64,000 bases of DNA from Pantoea sp. Lij88 (GTDB taxonomy: Bacteria > Pseudomonadota > Gammaproteobacteria > Enterobacterales > Enterobacteriaceae), in the NCBI RefSeq assembly GCF_030062155.1, contig NZ_CP118269.1, forward strand, positions 3,534,001 through 3,598,000, in the 5' to 3' direction. This document shows positions 8,759 to 20,060 of this stretch, piece after piece. How positions within the stretch are numbered: the stretch's first letter is position 1; each line of letters begins with the position of its first letter. The notes under the pieces were generated by a model. The model worked only from the letters and a program-made list of their open reading frames with translations. It was not told the DNA's origin and did no database searches. Made by a program: the position numbers and the translations under genes.

Positions 8759-10894
8759 TTACTCAGCTTCAGGCGTAATCACCGCGGCAGCTTCTTCAGT
8801 CTGCGGCTTAGATTCTGTCGCTTCTTTGATGCTCAGACGTACGCGGCCCTGGCGATCAACTTCCATCACCTTAACCGGCACTTCCTGACCCATCTGCAGA
8901 TAGTCAGTCACTTTCTCAACGCGCTTATCAGCGATTTGTGAAATGTGAACCAGACCTTCTTTACCACCGCCGATAGCGACGAAGGCGCCGAAGTCAACGA
9001 TACGGGTCACTTTACCACTGTAAACGCGGCCCACTTCGATCTCTGCGGTAATCTCTTCGATACGACGAATCGCTTCTTTCGCTTTCAGACCATCGGTCGC
9101 GGCGATTTTCACGGTGCCATCATCTTCGATTTCAATCGTTGTGCCGGTCTCTTCGGTCAGTGCACGAATCACTGAGCCGCCTTTACCAATCACATCTTTG
9201 ATCTTGTCAGAGCTGATTTTGATGGTGTAGATGCGTGGAGCGAATTCAGAAATCTCGGTACGCGGTGTGCTGATAGCCTGTTCCATGACGCCCAGAATGT
9301 GCAGACGCGCACCCTTGGCCTGGTTCAGTGCTTCCTGCATGATTTCACGCGTGATGCCTTCGATTTTGATGTCCATCTGCAGCGCGGTGATACCTTCACG
9401 GCTACCGGCTACTTTGAAGTCCATGTCGCCCAGGTGATCTTCATCGCCCAGGATGTCAGACAGAACAACAAACTTCTCATCTTCTTTGACCAGGCCCATC
9501 GCGATACCAGCAACGGCAGCTTTGATTGGCACACCCGCATCCATCAGCGCCAGTGAGGCACCACAGACAGAGGCCATTGAAGAAGAGCCGTTAGATTCGG
9601 TGATTTCAGAAACAACACGGATGGTGTAAGGGAAATCTTCCGCTTTTGGCATTACCGCTAACACACCGCGCTTCGCCAGACGACCGTGACCAATCTCACG
9701 ACGCTTCGGCGAACCTACCATGCCGGTTTCGCCGACAGAGTATGGAGGGAAGTTGTAATGGAACAGGAAGCTGTCGGTACGTTCGCCCATCAGCTCATCC
9801 AGGTTCTGCGCATCGCGGGTAGTACCCAGCGTTGCCGTAACCAGTGCCTGCGTCTCACCACGGGTAAACAGTGATGAACCATGGGTACGTGGCAGTACGC
9901 CGGTACGCACGTCCAGACCGCGGATCATGTCTTTTTCACGGCCATCGATACGTGGCTCGCCATTCAGAATGCGGGTACGCACGACAGTCTTTTCAAGGCT
10001 GTGCACGATGTCGCCGATTTCTGAACCATCCAGCGTTTCATCTTCAGCCAGCAGCGCAGCAATGGTTTCGTCTTTGATGACGCCAACCTGCGTGTAACGC
10101 TCCTGCTTGTCAGTGATGCGGTACGCATCGCTGATGCGCGCTTCTGCCAGGGCAGCAACACGTGAAATCAGTGCGGTATTGGCGGCTTCTGGCTGCCAGT
10201 CCCAGCGTGGTTTGCCAGCTTCAGCAACCAGGGCATTGATGTTTTCGATAACAATCTGCTGCTGGTCATGACCGAAGACCACGGCGCCCAGCATCTGCTC
10301 TTCTGACAGGATCTCAGCTTCAGATTCAACCATCAGAACGGCATTCTGCGTACCGGCAACAACCAGATCCAGACGAGACTGTTTCAGCTCATCTGCGGTT
10401 GGGTTCAGAACGTATTGATCGTTGATGTAACCCACGCGTGCAGAGCCAATCGGGCCATTGAACGGCAGACCAGAAAGTGCCAGCGCAGCAGAGGCACCAA
10501 TCATTGCAACGATGTCAGGGTGAACCTGTGGGTTTACAGACACCACGGTTGCAATAACCTGTACTTCGTTAACAAAACCTTCCGGGAACAGCGGACGAAT
10601 CGGGCGGTCAATCAGACGCGAAATCAGGGTTTCGCCTTCGCTTGGACGGCCTTCACGACGGAAGAAGCTGCCTGGGATACGACCAGCAGCGTAAGTACGC
10701 TCCTGATAGTTCACGGTCAGTGGGAAGAAGTCCTGACCTGGTTTAGATTTTTTCTGACCTACAACAGTGACGAACACTGCAGTATCGTCCATGCTCACCA
10801 TCACAGCGGCTGTCGCCTGGCGAGCCATCATGCCGGTTTCCAGCGTGACGGTATGTTGACCATATTGGAATTTGCGTACGATCGGATTCAGCAA
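8759..10894 (-). CDS. pnp: Polynucleotide phosphorylase
   Basis: 711 residues, identical in length to E. coli PNPase, when started at the TTG at 10894 (first residues [19 protein letters not shown]); an AAGGA lies 8 nt before it, and E. coli pnp also starts with TTG. The open frame extends upstream but without family similarity. Order: two RNase PH-like domains, with the [13 protein letters not shown] and [15 protein letters not shown] active-site region in the second, then KH (near residue 555-610, IGKGGSVIR) and S1 (near 620-690). It degrades RNA 3' to 5' with phosphate and joins RNase E in the degradosome. Downstream of rpsO. Confidence 0.97.
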   Translation of the reverse strand: MLNPIVRKFQYGQHTVTLETGMMARQATAAVMVSMDDTAVFVTVVGQKKSKPGQDFFPLTVNYQERTYAAGRIPGSFFRREGRPSEGETLISRLIDRPIRPLFPEGFVNEVQVIATVVSVNPQVHPDIVAMIGASAALALSGLPFNGPIGSARVGYINDQYVLNPTADELKQSRLDLVVAGTQNAVLMVESEAEILSEEQMLGAVVFGHDQQQIVIENINALVAEAGKPRWDWQPEAANTALISRVAALAEARISDAYRITDKQERYTQVGVIKDETIAALLAEDETLDGSEIGDIVHSLEKTVVRTRILNGEPRIDGREKDMIRGLDVRTGVLPRTHGSSLFTRGETQALVTATLGTTRDAQNLDELMGERTDSFLFHYNFPPYSVGETGMVGSPKRREIGHGRLAKRGVLAVMPKAEDFPYTIRVVSEITESNGSSSMASVCGASLALMDAGVPIKAAVAGIAMGLVKEDEKFVVLSDILGDEDHLGDMDFKVAGSREGITALQMDIKIEGITREIMQEALNQAKGARLHILGVMEQAISTPRTEISEFAPRIYTIKISSDKIKDVIGKGGSVIRALTEETGTTIEIEDDGTVKIAATDGLKAKEAIRRIEEITAEIEVGRVYSGKVTRIVDFGAFVAIGGGKEGLVHISQIADKRVEKVTDYLQMGQEVPVKVMEVDRQGRVRLSIKEATESKPQTEEAAAVITPEAE

Positions 10895-11025
10895 AATCAA
10901 AGTCCTTAACTTCGGGGCATGGCTATCTGTAGCCCGCCATTGATTACCAATCTTCAGCTGCATCCTCGCGACTAATGACAACCCTCGACCGCCCCTGCGG
11001 TAAAGCCTCTCATTAGCCGCGCGAA

Positions 11026-11055
11026 ATTCTGCAAACTAAAGATCACACTAAGCAA
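11026..11055 (-). promoter_or_regulatory. Candidate sigma70 promoter of pnp
   Basis: On the minus strand TTGCTT (11050-11055) and CAGAAT (11026-11031) are separated by 18 bp, downstream of the rpsO terminator and about 130 bp before the pnp start. Confidence 0.5.
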
Positions 11056-11094
11056 CAATACATCAGTTTGGACCGGATTGCTGCCGATTGCTCG

Positions 11095-11117
11095 AAAAAA
11101 GGGGCCATAAAGGCCCC
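11095..11117 (-). terminator. Intrinsic terminator downstream of rpsO
   Basis: On the minus strand GGGGCC and GGCCCC pair around a 5-nt loop and run into six T. It lies about 90 bp beyond the rpsO stop; read-through into pnp is expected from the E. coli arrangement. Confidence 0.88.
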
Positions 11118-11204
11118 CTCTTCACGAAACTCGCACAAATCTGATCGTAAGCTGCACACAGTGCAAAAGCTCGCATAATGCCCCGACGATCAGATTCTTC
11201 AGAC

Positions 11205-11474
11205 TTAGCGACGCAGACCGAGACTTTCGATCAGGCTGCTGTAGCGTGCAACGTCTTTACGCTTCAGGTAGTCCAGCAGCTTACGACGCTGAGATACCAT
11301 GCGCAGCAGACCGCGGCGGCTGTGGTGGTCTTTTTTGTGCTCAGAGAAGTGACCCTGCAGATGGGTAATCTGCGCGGTCAACAGGGCAACCTGAACTTCA
11401 GTTGAACCGCTGTCGTTAGCACCACGGCCATATTTAGCAACGATCTCTGCTTTAGCTTCTACGCTTAGAGACAT
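11205..11474 (-). CDS. rpsO: 30S ribosomal protein S15
   Basis: 89 residues beginning [23 protein letters not shown], the expected length and sequence of S15. It binds the three-way junction of 16S rRNA helices 20-22 early in 30S assembly. In E. coli it also represses its own translation through a pseudoknot in the leader. An ACTGGAG ribosome site precedes the start. It has its own promoter in the gap after truB and is followed by a terminator. Confidence 0.98.
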   Translation of the reverse strand: MSLSVEAKAEIVAKYGRGANDSGSTEVQVALLTAQITHLQGHFSEHKKDHHSRRGLLRMVSQRRKLLDYLKRKDVARYSSLIESLGLRR

Positions 11475-11545
11475 AATAAACTCCAGTAATAAATGAATGT
11501 ATGGGTGCCGATCTCTAATTCAGCATCCCGCTTTAAAGCCGCGCT

Positions 11546-11574
11546 ATTCTACTCTGCGCCCGATAGCAACGCAA
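11546..11574 (-). promoter_or_regulatory. Sigma70 promoter of rpsO
   Basis: On the minus strand TTGCGT (11569-11574) and TAGAAT (11546-11551) are separated by exactly 17 bp, in the gap between truB and rpsO. The expected start near 11539 would give a leader of about 65 nt, room for the S15 autoregulatory structure. Confidence 0.75.
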
Positions 11575-11605
11575 ATGCCCCATCAGCGAAAAGTGAATGC
11601 CCGGC

Positions 11606-12550
11606 TTAATCCTGATACTCAACCACTAAGCGACGTGGCGCAAGACGGCCATCATCAGCGATTTCTGCCATACCGATAAATTTACGCGCTTCGCCTTCCG
11701 ATACCCTGACCAGTCCCTGCGCAGGCGCATTGCTGGCCTGTACTGGCTGTCCCTGACGGAAAAAATCTGCCATGACAGTCGGGATATTTACTTCAGGGAA
11801 ATCTGAGGCGGGGCTGTCCATCGGCAACAACAGCGGATCGAGCTGTGTCTCCAGAGGAATACCGGCTTCTGTGGCTTCCGCTAGCAGGGTGTTGAGCTGT
11901 TCCAGCGTCACCATCCTTTCATACGGATAACGGGCAACCTGAACGCGACGCAGCATGATGACATGCGCTCCGCATCCCAGTTTTTCGCCCAGGTCATCGA
12001 TGATGGTGCGGATATAGGTGCCTTTGGAGCAGTGAATTTCCAGCTCCAGCTCATCATCCTGCCAGCGAATAAACTGCAGCTCATAGACAGTGACAGGGCG
12101 TGGTTCACGCTCAATCACAATGCCCTGACGCGCATATTCATACAGCGGACGCCCCTGATGCTTCAGCGCCGAAAACATCGATGGCACCTGCAACGTTTCG
12201 CCGCGGAAGCTCTCCAGGGCGCTGTCCAGATCGGCCTGACTGAAGCTAACGGGACGCGTCTGCACGATGTTGCCATCGGCGTCTGACGTGTCCGTACGCT
12301 CACCCAGCCGGGCAATCACACGGTAGCGTTTGTCGGAATCCAGCAGATACTGCGAAAACTTGGTCGCTTCACCCAGGCAAATCGGCAGCATGCCGGTCGC
12401 CAGAGGATCAAGCGCGCCGGTGTGTCCTGCGCGATTGGCGTTAAAGATACGCTTCACTTTCTGCAGGACATCATTCGACGAGACGCCTTGTGGCTTATCC
12501 AGCAACAATACGCCATGGACGTCGCGACCGCGACGACGCGGACGACTCAT
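11606..12550 (-). CDS. truB: tRNA pseudouridine-55 synthase TruB
   Basis: 314 residues, as in E. coli. It converts U55 of the T loop of most tRNAs to pseudouridine and also acts as a tRNA chaperone. The catalytic Asp48 lies in the motif [15 protein letters not shown], and a PUA-like domain is at the C terminus (about 250-314). Its ATG shares one base with the rbfA stop (TAATG), so the two are translationally coupled in the rimP-nusA-infB operon. Confidence 0.97.
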   Translation of the reverse strand: MSRPRRRGRDVHGVLLLDKPQGVSSNDVLQKVKRIFNANRAGHTGALDPLATGMLPICLGEATKFSQYLLDSDKRYRVIARLGERTDTSDADGNIVQTRPVSFSQADLDSALESFRGETLQVPSMFSALKHQGRPLYEYARQGIVIEREPRPVTVYELQFIRWQDDELELEIHCSKGTYIRTIIDDLGEKLGCGAHVIMLRRVQVARYPYERMVTLEQLNTLLAEATEAGIPLETQLDPLLLPMDSPASDFPEVNIPTVMADFFRQGQPVQASNAPAQGLVRVSEGEARKFIGMAEIADDGRLAPRRLVVEYQD

Positions 12551-12957
12551 TACGCCTCCTCGTCATCGCCAGTGGCATCCGGGCCACGGCGCTCAGCATC
12601 GTTCTTCACAACGCTGGTGACGAGATTGGACATGCGCATCCCTTCCACTAACGAGTTGTCGTAGAAGAAGGTCAGCTCAGGCACGATACGCAGACGCATC
12701 GCTTTGCCCAGCAGAATGCGGATATAACCTGACGCTTCTTTCAGCGCTTTCAGGCCATGTTTAATCGCTTCTTCATCTTTGTCGTTGAGGAAAGTGACGA
12801 ACACTTTTGCATAGGCGAGATCGCGTGACACTTCAACGCCGGATACGGTGACCATCATGCCAAGACGTGGATCTTTGATCTCACGCTGCAGGATCATCGC
12901 AATCTCTTTTTGCAGCTCTTGTGAAACGCGCTGCGGGCGACCAAATTCTTTCGCCAT
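12550..12957 (-). CDS. rbfA: Ribosome-binding factor A
   Basis: 135 residues from the ATG at 12957 ([11 protein letters not shown]); a second ATG sits directly before it at 12960, and GGGAG lies 5 to 8 nt upstream. It is a single KH-like domain protein that binds pre-30S particles, helps mature the 16S 5' end and is needed in the cold. The [11 protein letters not shown] start and the [19 protein letters not shown] stretch are hallmarks. It lies between infB and truB, overlapping the latter by one base. Confidence 0.96.
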   Translation of the reverse strand: MAKEFGRPQRVSQELQKEIAMILQREIKDPRLGMMVTVSGVEVSRDLAYAKVFVTFLNDKDEEAIKHGLKALKEASGYIRILLGKAMRLRIVPELTFFYDNSLVEGMRMSNLVTSVVKNDAERRGPDATGDDEEA

Positions 12958-13022
12958 CATTATTTCTCCCAAATAATTCGGGAGGCCAGAGGCCTCCCAA
13001 ATTGCAACACATCAGCAGTCTA

Positions 13023-15716
13023 TTACTCGATGGTGCGTTTAATTTCGATGATTTCAAACACTTCGATCATATCGCCAACGCGAACGTCGTTGTAGTTCTT
13101 CACGCCGATACCGCACTCCATGCCGTTACGCACTTCGTTGACGTCATCTTTAAAGCGACGCAGAGATTCCAGCTCGCCTTCGTAAATCACCACGTTGTCA
13201 CGCAGGACACGGATTGGATTGTGACGTTTGATGTTACCTTCCGTCACCATACAACCGGCAATCGCGCCAAACTTCGGTGATTTGAACACGTCGCGCACTG
13301 CAGCCAGACCAATGATCTGCTGTTTGTACTCTGGTGCCAGCATGCCACTCATCGCTGCTTTAACTTCGTCAATCAGGTTATAGATGACGGAGTAGTAGCG
13401 CAGATCCAGGCTTTCTGAGTCAATGACGCGACGCGCAGAGGCATCGGCACGGACGTTAAAGCCAATCAGGATGGCGTTCGAAGCAGCGGCCAGCGTTGCG
13501 TCGGTTTCGGTAATCCCGCCCACACCTGAACCAACAATCTTCACCTTCACTTCGTCGGTGGAGAGTTTCAGCAGGGAGTCAGCAATGGCTTCCACAGAAC
13601 CCTGAACGTCAGCTTTCATCACGATGTTCAGTTCAGACACTTCGCCTTCGGTCATGTTAGCAAACATGTTCTCGAGCTTAGATTTCTGCTGGCGAGCCAG
13701 TTTAACTTCGCGGAATTTGCCCTGACGATAGAGCGCAACTTCACGTGCTTTCTTCTCGTCACGTACCACGGTCGCTTCATCACCCGCAGCCGGCACGCCG
13801 GACAGGCCCAGAATCTCAACCGGGATAGACGGACCCGCTTCCATGACTTCGCGACCCAGTTCGTCACGCATTGCACGAACACGGCCATATTCGAAACCAC
13901 AAAGAACGATGTCGCCTTTGTTCAGTGTACCTTCGCGTACCAGCACGGTGGCAACCGGACCACGACCTTTGTCGAGGAACGATTCGATGACCACACCACT
14001 CGCCATACCTTCACGGATAGCAGTCAGTTCCAGTACTTCCGCCTGCAGCAGGATAGCGTTTAACAGGTCATCAATGCCGGTACCCGCTTTCGCAGAGACA
14101 TTAACGAACATGTTTTCGCCGCCCCACTCTTCCGGAATGATTCCGTACTGAGTCAGTTCGTTTTTAACACGATCCGGATCTGCTTCTGGCTTATCGCACT
14201 TGTTCACTGCAACCACAACCGGCACTTTAGCGGCTTTGGCGTGCTGAATAGCTTCGATAGTCTGTGGCATCACGCCATCGTCTGCTGCGACAACCAGGAT
14301 AACGATATCGGTCGCCTGCGCACCACGTGCACGCATCGCGGTAAACGCGGCGTGGCCCGGGGTATCCAGGAAGGTGACCATACCGGTGTCGGTTTCGACG
14401 TGGTAAGCACCGATGTGCTGAGTAATGCCGCCCGCTTCGCCAGAGGCGATTTTGGTGGAGCGAATATAGTCCAGCAGGGACGTTTTACCGTGGTCGACGT
14501 GACCCATGATGGTGACAACCGGAGCACGAGACTCCTGCGCCGCATCGGTATCACGATCGTCCATTACCGCTTCTTCCAGCTCGTTCTCGCGACGCAGGGT
14601 CACTTTGTGGCCCATCTCTTCGGCAACAAGCTGTGCAGTTTCCTGATCGATAACCTGGTTGATAGTCGCCATAGCGCCCATCTTCATCATCGCTTTGATG
14701 ACCAGAGAACCTTTCACCGCCATTTTGTTAGCCAGTTCGGCTACGGTGATGGTTTCGCCAATCACAACATCGCGGTTAACGGCCTGCGCTGGCTTGTTGA
14801 AGCCCTGCTGCAGTGCGCTCGGTTTGCGATGCTTACCGCCTTTACCGCCACGAACCTGCGCACGCGCTTCTTCACGGTCAGTTTTGGCTTCAGAATGTTT
14901 GTTGCCTTTTTTCGCCGGACGCGCAGCTTTAGCCGTCGTACGCGCACGCGCACGGCCAGCTTCAACCTGGCGGTCGTTTTCGTCTTCTGCCTGACGGGCA
15001 TGGGTCGAAGTGGTGACGTGATAGTCGCCTTTATCCTCTTCTTCCGGTTTTTCCCATTCAGCTGATTTCTCTTCAGCCAGACGGCGGGCTTCTTCGGCTA
15101 CGAGGCGGGCAGCCTCTTCCAGCTTACGGCGGGCTTCTTCTTCAGCTTTACGCTTCAGTTCGGCAGCTTCAGCTTCGCGACGGGCTTTGTCTGATTGCGC
15201 AGCCCTGGTCACTTCGTCGGTAGGTTGATTTGTCACTTTGTCATTTTCCGCTGCTGCACGTTTGGCCTTGTCAGCGGCTTCGCGCCTGGCTTTGTCTTCG
15301 GCTTCACGTTGCGCTTTCTGTTCAGCTTCGCGACGGGCTTTTTCTTCAGCCTCGCGTTGCGCCTGCTCTTCCGCTTCACGCTGCGCCTCGGCTTCTGCTT
15401 CGGCCTGAGCTTGCTCAGACTCTGCATCACCCTTCACATAGGTACGCTTTTTGCGGACTTCAATTTGCACCGACTTACTTTTACCCCCGGTGCCTGGAAT
15501 ATTCAAGGTGCTGCGCGTTTTACGCTGCAGCGTCAGCTTAGCTGAACCGACCTGACCGTGTTCACGGTTCAGATGAGATAGTAAGGTTTCTTTCTCTTGC
15601 TGGGTCACCGCGTCATTTTCAGACTTAGGGATCCCCGCATCAGCAAATTGCTGTACCAGGCGATCGACCGGAGTCTGAATTTCTGCGGCCAGCGATTTTA
15701 CGGTTACATCTGTCAT
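13023..15716 (-). CDS. infB: Translation initiation factor IF-2
   Basis: 897 residues against 890 in E. coli. It is the GTPase that brings fMet-tRNA to the 30S P site. An N-terminal IF2_N domain (1-50) is followed by a very long helical stretch (about 96-225) made of EAE, REA and KAR units. A second IF2_N domain lies about 315-370, and the G domain carries GHVDHGKT at 405-412 with DTPGH and NKCD further on. Domains II, III and IV form the C terminus, which binds fMet-tRNA. The difference in length lies in the low-complexity stretch. It follows nusA by 17 nt. Confidence 0.97.
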   Translation of the reverse strand: MTDVTVKSLAAEIQTPVDRLVQQFADAGIPKSENDAVTQQEKETLLSHLNREHGQVGSAKLTLQRKTRSTLNIPGTGGKSKSVQIEVRKKRTYVKGDAESEQAQAEAEAEAQREAEEQAQREAEEKARREAEQKAQREAEDKARREAADKAKRAAAENDKVTNQPTDEVTRAAQSDKARREAEAAELKRKAEEEARRKLEEAARLVAEEARRLAEEKSAEWEKPEEEDKGDYHVTTSTHARQAEDENDRQVEAGRARARTTAKAARPAKKGNKHSEAKTDREEARAQVRGGKGGKHRKPSALQQGFNKPAQAVNRDVVIGETITVAELANKMAVKGSLVIKAMMKMGAMATINQVIDQETAQLVAEEMGHKVTLRRENELEEAVMDDRDTDAAQESRAPVVTIMGHVDHGKTSLLDYIRSTKIASGEAGGITQHIGAYHVETDTGMVTFLDTPGHAAFTAMRARGAQATDIVILVVAADDGVMPQTIEAIQHAKAAKVPVVVAVNKCDKPEADPDRVKNELTQYGIIPEEWGGENMFVNVSAKAGTGIDDLLNAILLQAEVLELTAIREGMASGVVIESFLDKGRGPVATVLVREGTLNKGDIVLCGFEYGRVRAMRDELGREVMEAGPSIPVEILGLSGVPAAGDEATVVRDEKKAREVALYRQGKFREVKLARQQKSKLENMFANMTEGEVSELNIVMKADVQGSVEAIADSLLKLSTDEVKVKIVGSGVGGITETDATLAAASNAILIGFNVRADASARRVIDSESLDLRYYSVIYNLIDEVKAAMSGMLAPEYKQQIIGLAAVRDVFKSPKFGAIAGCMVTEGNIKRHNPIRVLRDNVVIYEGELESLRRFKDDVNEVRNGMECGIGVKNYNDVRVGDMIEVFEIIEIKRTIE

Positions 15717-15733
15717 GCTGTTCCTTCCTGTTA

Positions 15734-17221
15734 TTACGCGTCATCGCCGAACCAGCAGATATTACGTGCGGCCATAATCAGCGCGCCGGCCTGTTCATCA
15801 GACATGCCTTCAATATCCGTCAGATCGTCAACACCTTGCTCAGCGAGATCTTCCAGCGTGCAAACGCCTTTCGACGCCAGGCGGAACGCCAGCGCACGAT
15901 CGAGGCCTTCAAGATTCAGAAGATCCTCAGCGGGCTCCTGATTTCCAAGACTCTCTTCTTTCGCCAGTGCCAGGGTGGTTAACGCATTTTTTGCTCGTTC
16001 ACGCAGGGCTTCAATAGTCTCTTCGTCGAGACCGTCGACTTCCAGCAGCTCGTTGATTGGCACGTATGCCAGCTCTTCCAGCGAGGAGAAGCCCTCTTCC
16101 ACCAGTACGGTGGCGAACTCTTCGTCGATGTCGAGATGTTTAGTGAACATATCGATCGCTGCATGGGCTTCAGCCTGATGCTTAGCCTGCAGATCATCGA
16201 CGGTCATCACGTTCAGCTCCCAGCCACTCAGCTGCGAAGCGAGACGCACGTTTTGGCCGTTACGGCCGATCGCCTGAGCCAGATTGCCAGTTTCTACGGC
16301 GATATCCATGGTGTGATTATCTTCATCAACCACAATCGACGCCACATCGGCCGGAGCCATGGCGTTAATAACAAACTGTGCCGGGTTATCGTCCCACAGC
16401 ACGATATCGATACGCTCGCCGCCCAGTTCACTGGAAACGGCCTGAACACGCGCGCCGCGCATGCCCACACAGGCACCGACGGGATCGATACGCTTGTCGT
16501 TGGTTTTGACTGCAATTTTAGCGCGCGAACCCGGATCACGGGCAGCGGCTTTAATTTCAATCAGCTCTTCGCCAATTTCTGGCACCTCAATGCGGAACAG
16601 TTCAATCAGCATTTCCGGTTTGGAACGCGTCACGAACAGCTGCGCGCCACGCGCTTCCGGACGTACAGAGTAGAGTACGCCACGAATACGGTCGCCTGGA
16701 CGGAAGTTTTCACGCGGCAGCATATCTTCGCGCATGATAACCGCTTCGGCGTTGCTGCCTAAGTCGAGGGAAATATTGTCGCGGTTAACTTTCTTCACCA
16801 CGCCAGTAATAATTTCGCCTTCATGCTGACGGAACTGATCAACCACCATTGCGCGCTCAGCTTCGCGCACTTTTTGCACGATAACCTGCTTAGCGGTCTG
16901 GGTGGTGATACGGTCAAAAGTGACCGATTCAATCTGATCTTCGACATATTCGCCCAGATTGAATGCTTCATCTTCGAAGCGGGCCGCATCCAGCGTGATC
17001 TCGCGCGTCGGCTGTGTAACCTCTTCTACGATTTCCCAGCGGCGGAAAGTATCGAAATCGCCACTGCGGCGATCAATGCTGACGCGTACCTCAATTTCCT
17101 GCTCGTACTTTTTCTTGGTCGCAGTCGCCAGCGCGCTCTCCAGCGCTTCGAAGATTTTCTCACGCGGCAGGGCTTTTTCGTTAGAAACGGCTTCTACAAC
17201 AGCTAAGATCTCTTTGTTCAT
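15734..17221 (-). CDS. nusA: Transcription elongation/termination factor NusA
   Basis: 495 residues from the ATG at 17221 ([23 protein letters not shown]), exactly the E. coli length; an upstream in-frame start adds five residues without homology. Order: RNA polymerase-binding N domain (1-125), S1 (about 135-200), KH1 and KH2 (about 230-345, with [19 protein letters not shown]) and two acidic AR repeats to the end. It affects pausing, intrinsic termination and antitermination, and in E. coli controls its own operon. It lies between rimP and infB. Confidence 0.97.
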   Translation of the reverse strand: MNKEILAVVEAVSNEKALPREKIFEALESALATATKKKYEQEIEVRVSIDRRSGDFDTFRRWEIVEEVTQPTREITLDAARFEDEAFNLGEYVEDQIESVTFDRITTQTAKQVIVQKVREAERAMVVDQFRQHEGEIITGVVKKVNRDNISLDLGSNAEAVIMREDMLPRENFRPGDRIRGVLYSVRPEARGAQLFVTRSKPEMLIELFRIEVPEIGEELIEIKAAARDPGSRAKIAVKTNDKRIDPVGACVGMRGARVQAVSSELGGERIDIVLWDDNPAQFVINAMAPADVASIVVDEDNHTMDIAVETGNLAQAIGRNGQNVRLASQLSGWELNVMTVDDLQAKHQAEAHAAIDMFTKHLDIDEEFATVLVEEGFSSLEELAYVPINELLEVDGLDEETIEALRERAKNALTTLALAKEESLGNQEPAEDLLNLEGLDRALAFRLASKGVCTLEDLAEQGVDDLTDIEGMSDEQAGALIMAARNICWFGDDA

Positions 17222-17245
17222 CCTGGTTAGCCTCAATCCGGACTT

Positions 17246-17698
17246 TTAAAAGTGGGGGACCAGGTTCGCTTTCTGAATATTACTCAGCGCGAACACTTCA
17301 TCGCTACCCTCAACGTGCACCGTGATCATCTCGCCATCAACTGACTTGATGGTTCCCTGCCATTTACGGCGGTTCTGAACGGCCATACGCAACACCAGAC
17401 TCACTTCTTCACCCATAAAGCGGGTGTAGTGTTCTGCGGTGAACAGAGGACGATCGAGTCCCGGTGAAGAGACTTCAAGGTTGTAAGGTACCGTAATCGG
17501 ATCTTCTACATCCATTACCGCACTTACCTGGTGGCTGACATCGGCGCAATCATCGACATTGATGCCATCTTCACTATCAATATAGATGCGCAGGATAGAT
17601 GTGCGACTACGAACGAATTCAATTCCAACCAGTTCGTAACCCAGCGCTTCTACGGGAGCCGATACCAACTCTGTCAATTTTTGCTCTAATGTGGACAA
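17246..17698 (-). CDS. rimP: Ribosome maturation factor RimP
   Basis: 150 residues from the TTG at 17698 ([20 protein letters not shown]), the length of E. coli RimP, which I recall also begins with TTG. In-frame GTG and TTG codons lie 6 to 12 nt upstream but no ATG, and a GGGGGTGG purine-rich stretch precedes it. RimP binds the 30S subunit and helps S12 incorporation. It is the first protein gene of the nusA-infB operon, downstream of tRNA-fMet and two tandem terminators. Confidence 0.93.
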   Translation of the reverse strand: MSTLEQKLTELVSAPVEALGYELVGIEFVRSRTSILRIYIDSEDGINVDDCADVSHQVSAVMDVEDPITVPYNLEVSSPGLDRPLFTAEHYTRFMGEEVSLVLRMAVQNRRKWQGTIKSVDGEMITVHVEGSDEVFALSNIQKANLVPHF

Positions 17699-17715
17699 GC
17701 CCACCCCCAAGACAT

Positions 17716-17735
17716 AAAAAAAGGGCCTATAGCCC
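17716..17735 (-). terminator. Second of two tandem terminators between tRNA-fMet and rimP
   Basis: On the minus strand GGGC and GCCC pair around a 5-nt loop and lead straight into seven T, only about 17 nt before the rimP start. The short stem suggests partial read-through. Confidence 0.7.
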
Positions 17736-17757
17736 AGTATTACGATTCGCTAATAAC

Positions 17758-17779
17758 AAAAAACCCCGAATATTCGGGG
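17758..17779 (-). terminator. First of two tandem terminators between tRNA-fMet and rimP
   Basis: On the minus strand CCCCGAA and TTCGGGG form a perfect 7-bp stem with a 2-nt centre followed by six T. It can separate tRNA transcription from the downstream operon. Confidence 0.88.
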
Positions 17780-17910
17780 CTTTTAGTCACTGGACCCTGT
17801 ATGCCGCAATGCGGCCCGGACTCCATCCAAAGAATTTTCTTTCAAAAAATAGCCGTGAATGCGTCCGTCGATGCATACAGTATATTTGAAAAAGAACTCA
17901 AAGGGAAAAT

Positions 17911-17987
<77 letters not shown>

Positions 17988-18046
17988 TCCGAAAACGTGG
18001 CGAATAATACGCCAGACCTGCATAAAATGCAAGTGATACTGCTATT

Positions 18047-18133
18047 TGGTACCGAGGACGGGACTTGAACCCGTAAGCCCAATCGGGCACTACCACCTCA
18101 AGGTAGCGTGTCTACCAATTCCACCACCACGGC
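18047..18133 (-). tRNA. leuU: tRNA-Leu (GAG)
   Basis: 87 nt including CCA, with a long variable arm (GTGCCC-GATT-GGGCTT) and anticodon GAG in the loop CTTGAGG, reading CUU/CUC codons. The acceptor stem is GCCGTGG against CCTCGGT, which gives a U5-U68 mismatch; the E. coli tRNA has A5 and pairs fully. It lies just 59 bp before tRNA-fMet, whereas E. coli has argG and yhbX between them. Confidence 0.96.
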
Positions 18134-18170
18134 ACTGCACTGACCACAACGATTCTTTGTGCTGACGACC

Positions 18171-18509
18171 TTACTTAGGAATATCGCTGCCCGGGGTTAC
18201 CGGTTGAGCTGGCTTTTCAGTCTGTTGAGAAGACTGCGCCGGCGCAGAAAGATTTTCCCACTCGCTTCCTTTAGACGCTTTATTGCTGTTCAGATTACCG
18301 AGAACCAGGCTGATGATGAAGAACAATGCCGCTAAGATGCCAGTAGTACGCGTCAGGAAGTTACCTGAACCCGAAGAACCAAACACCGTACCGGATGCGC
18401 CTGCACCGAATGAGGCTCCCATATCAGCGCCTTTGCCTTGCTGCAGCATGATCAGACCCACGAGGGCGATAGCTACAATAAGGAAAACAACTAAAAGAGC
18501 TTCGTACAT
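18171..18509 (-). CDS. secG: SecG, SecYEG translocon subunit
   Basis: 112 residues from the ATG at 18509 (MYEALLVVFLIVAIALVG). Two transmembrane helices (about 2-22 and 52-72) flank a Gly/Ser-rich cytosolic loop (QQGKGADMGASFGAGASG), and a polar tail ends in SDIPK, as in E. coli. SecG raises the efficiency of protein export by SecA through SecYE. It lies upstream of tRNA-Leu as in E. coli. Confidence 0.96.
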   Translation of the reverse strand: MYEALLVVFLIVAIALVGLIMLQQGKGADMGASFGAGASGTVFGSSGSGNFLTRTTGILAALFFIISLVLGNLNSNKASKGSEWENLSAPAQSSQQTEKPAQPVTPGSDIPK

Positions 18510-18725
18510 ATTCAACCTGTTCCTTGCACGATAATCGTACAGTTAAAGCTTCAACCAGTATTGATGGGGAGTCTCGTCATCACCCATCAGAAGCGGGTGT
18601 GAATACTAACCAAAGGCGCATATCTCTGCAAGTGCAATTTTTACCAACCAGACTGATTGCAGAAAAAAGCGCCATCCCGGTGATTTTACAGGCAGTTCCG
18701 CATCCTGCGAACTGCCTGTTACGCG

Positions 18726-20060
18726 TTAAACGGCCTTGACCTGGTCAGCGATGCGATTCGCCAGTTCCGTTACCTGCGCCTCATTTTCGCCTTCGACCAT
18801 CACGCGAATCAATGGCTCGGTGCCCGACTTACGCAGCAGAACGCGTCCGCGACCCGCCAGGGCTTTTTCCACGTCGGCGGTGACGGTTTTTACCGCGTCG
18901 CTTTGCAGGGGATCATGTTCACCCGCGAAGCGCACGTTGACCAGAACCTGCGGCAGCATTTTCATGCCGCTGCAAAGATCGTGCAGGCTCATGTGGTTGC
19001 GCACCATTGCAGTGAGTACTTGCAAACTTGCAACGATGCCGTCGCCAGTGGTGGTTTTATCGAGCAGGATCACATGGCCGGAGTTCTCTGCGCCGAGACG
19101 CCACCCCTTCTCCTGCATCTTCTCCAGCACATAGCGGTCACCCACTTTGGCACGGGTAAACGGAATGCCGAGCTGCTTAAGCGCTAACTCCAGACCCATG
19201 TTACTCATCAGCGTACCCACTACGCCGCCGCGTAACTGTCCCTGACGCAGGGCTTCACGCGCAATGATGTAGAGAATCTGGTCGCCATCAACTTTGTCGC
19301 CCAGATGGTCAATCATCATGATGCGGTCGCCGTCGCCATCGTAGGCCAGGCCGATATCCGCTTTCTCCGCCAGCACGCGCTGCTGCAGCAGTTTGAGATC
19401 GGTGGCACCGCACTCTTTGTTGATGTTCATGCCGTCGGGCTGAACACCGATAGCAATAACGGTCGCGCCCAGTTCACGCAGAACATTCGGCGCAATGTGG
19501 TAAGTCGCACCATTCGCGCAGTCGACCACAATTTTCAGGCCATTCAGATTCAGCTCGCTCGGGAAAGTCCCTTTGCAGAACTCGATGTAACGCCCTGCGG
19601 CATCGACGATGCGGCTCGCGCGACCCAACTGCGCGGACTCAACGCAGGTAATCGGCTTTTCCATCTCCAGCTCAATCGCTTCTTCAACATCATCCGGCAG
19701 TTTGGTGCCTTCGGAAGAGAAGAACTTGATCCCGTTGTCGTCGAACGGATTGTGCGACGCGGAAATCACGATGCCCGCCTCTGCGCGGAAGGTGCGGGTC
19801 AGATAGGCGATGGCAGGCGTTGGCATCGGGCCGGTAAACGCCGCTGTCAGGCCCGCTGCAGCGAGGCCCGCTTCCAGGGCGGACTCCAGCATATAGCCCG
19901 AGATACGCGTATCTTTACCGATAATGATCTTCTTTGAACCATGGCGCGCCAGCACTTTACCTGCGGCCCAGCCCAGCTTCAGGACGAAATCGGGCGTGAT
20001 AGGTGTTTCACCGACTTTGCCGCGAATGCCGTCTGTACCGAAATATTTACGATTACTCAT
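18726..20060 (-). CDS. glmM: Phosphoglucosamine mutase GlmM
   Basis: 444 residues. It converts glucosamine-6-phosphate to glucosamine-1-phosphate for UDP-GlcNAc synthesis. The phosphorylated active-site serine is Ser102 in [11 protein letters not shown], the metal loop is DGDGDR near 240, and the C-terminal phosphate-binding region reads [15 protein letters not shown]. Its ATG overlaps the folP stop by four bases (ATGA), so the two are co-translated. Both length and position match E. coli. Confidence 0.97.
   Translation of the reverse strand: MSNRKYFGTDGIRGKVGETPITPDFVLKLGWAAGKVLARHGSKKIIIGKDTRISGYMLESALEAGLAAAGLTAAFTGPMPTPAIAYLTRTFRAEAGIVISASHNPFDDNGIKFFSSEGTKLPDDVEEAIELEMEKPITCVESAQLGRASRIVDAAGRYIEFCKGTFPSELNLNGLKIVVDCANGATYHIAPNVLRELGATVIAIGVQPDGMNINKECGATDLKLLQQRVLAEKADIGLAYDGDGDRIMMIDHLGDKVDGDQILYIIAREALRQGQLRGGVVGTLMSNMGLELALKQLGIPFTRAKVGDRYVLEKMQEKGWRLGAENSGHVILLDKTTTGDGIVASLQVLTAMVRNHMSLHDLCSGMKMLPQVLVNVRFAGEHDPLQSDAVKTVTADVEKALAGRGRVLLRKSGTEPLIRVMVEGENEAQVTELANRIADQVKAV

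Larger units (their letters stand above)
10895..11204. other. rpsO-pnp intergenic and pnp leader region
   Basis: This 310-bp interval contains no gene that I can support. It holds the rpsO terminator (11095-11117), a candidate pnp promoter (11026-11055) and the untranslated pnp leader. In E. coli the pnp leader forms an RNase III-cleaved stem used for autoregulation; I see only short imperfect pairings here, such as ATGGC with GCCAT close to the start. E. coli also encodes the antisense RNA SraG here; I cannot recognise it. Confidence 0.6.
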
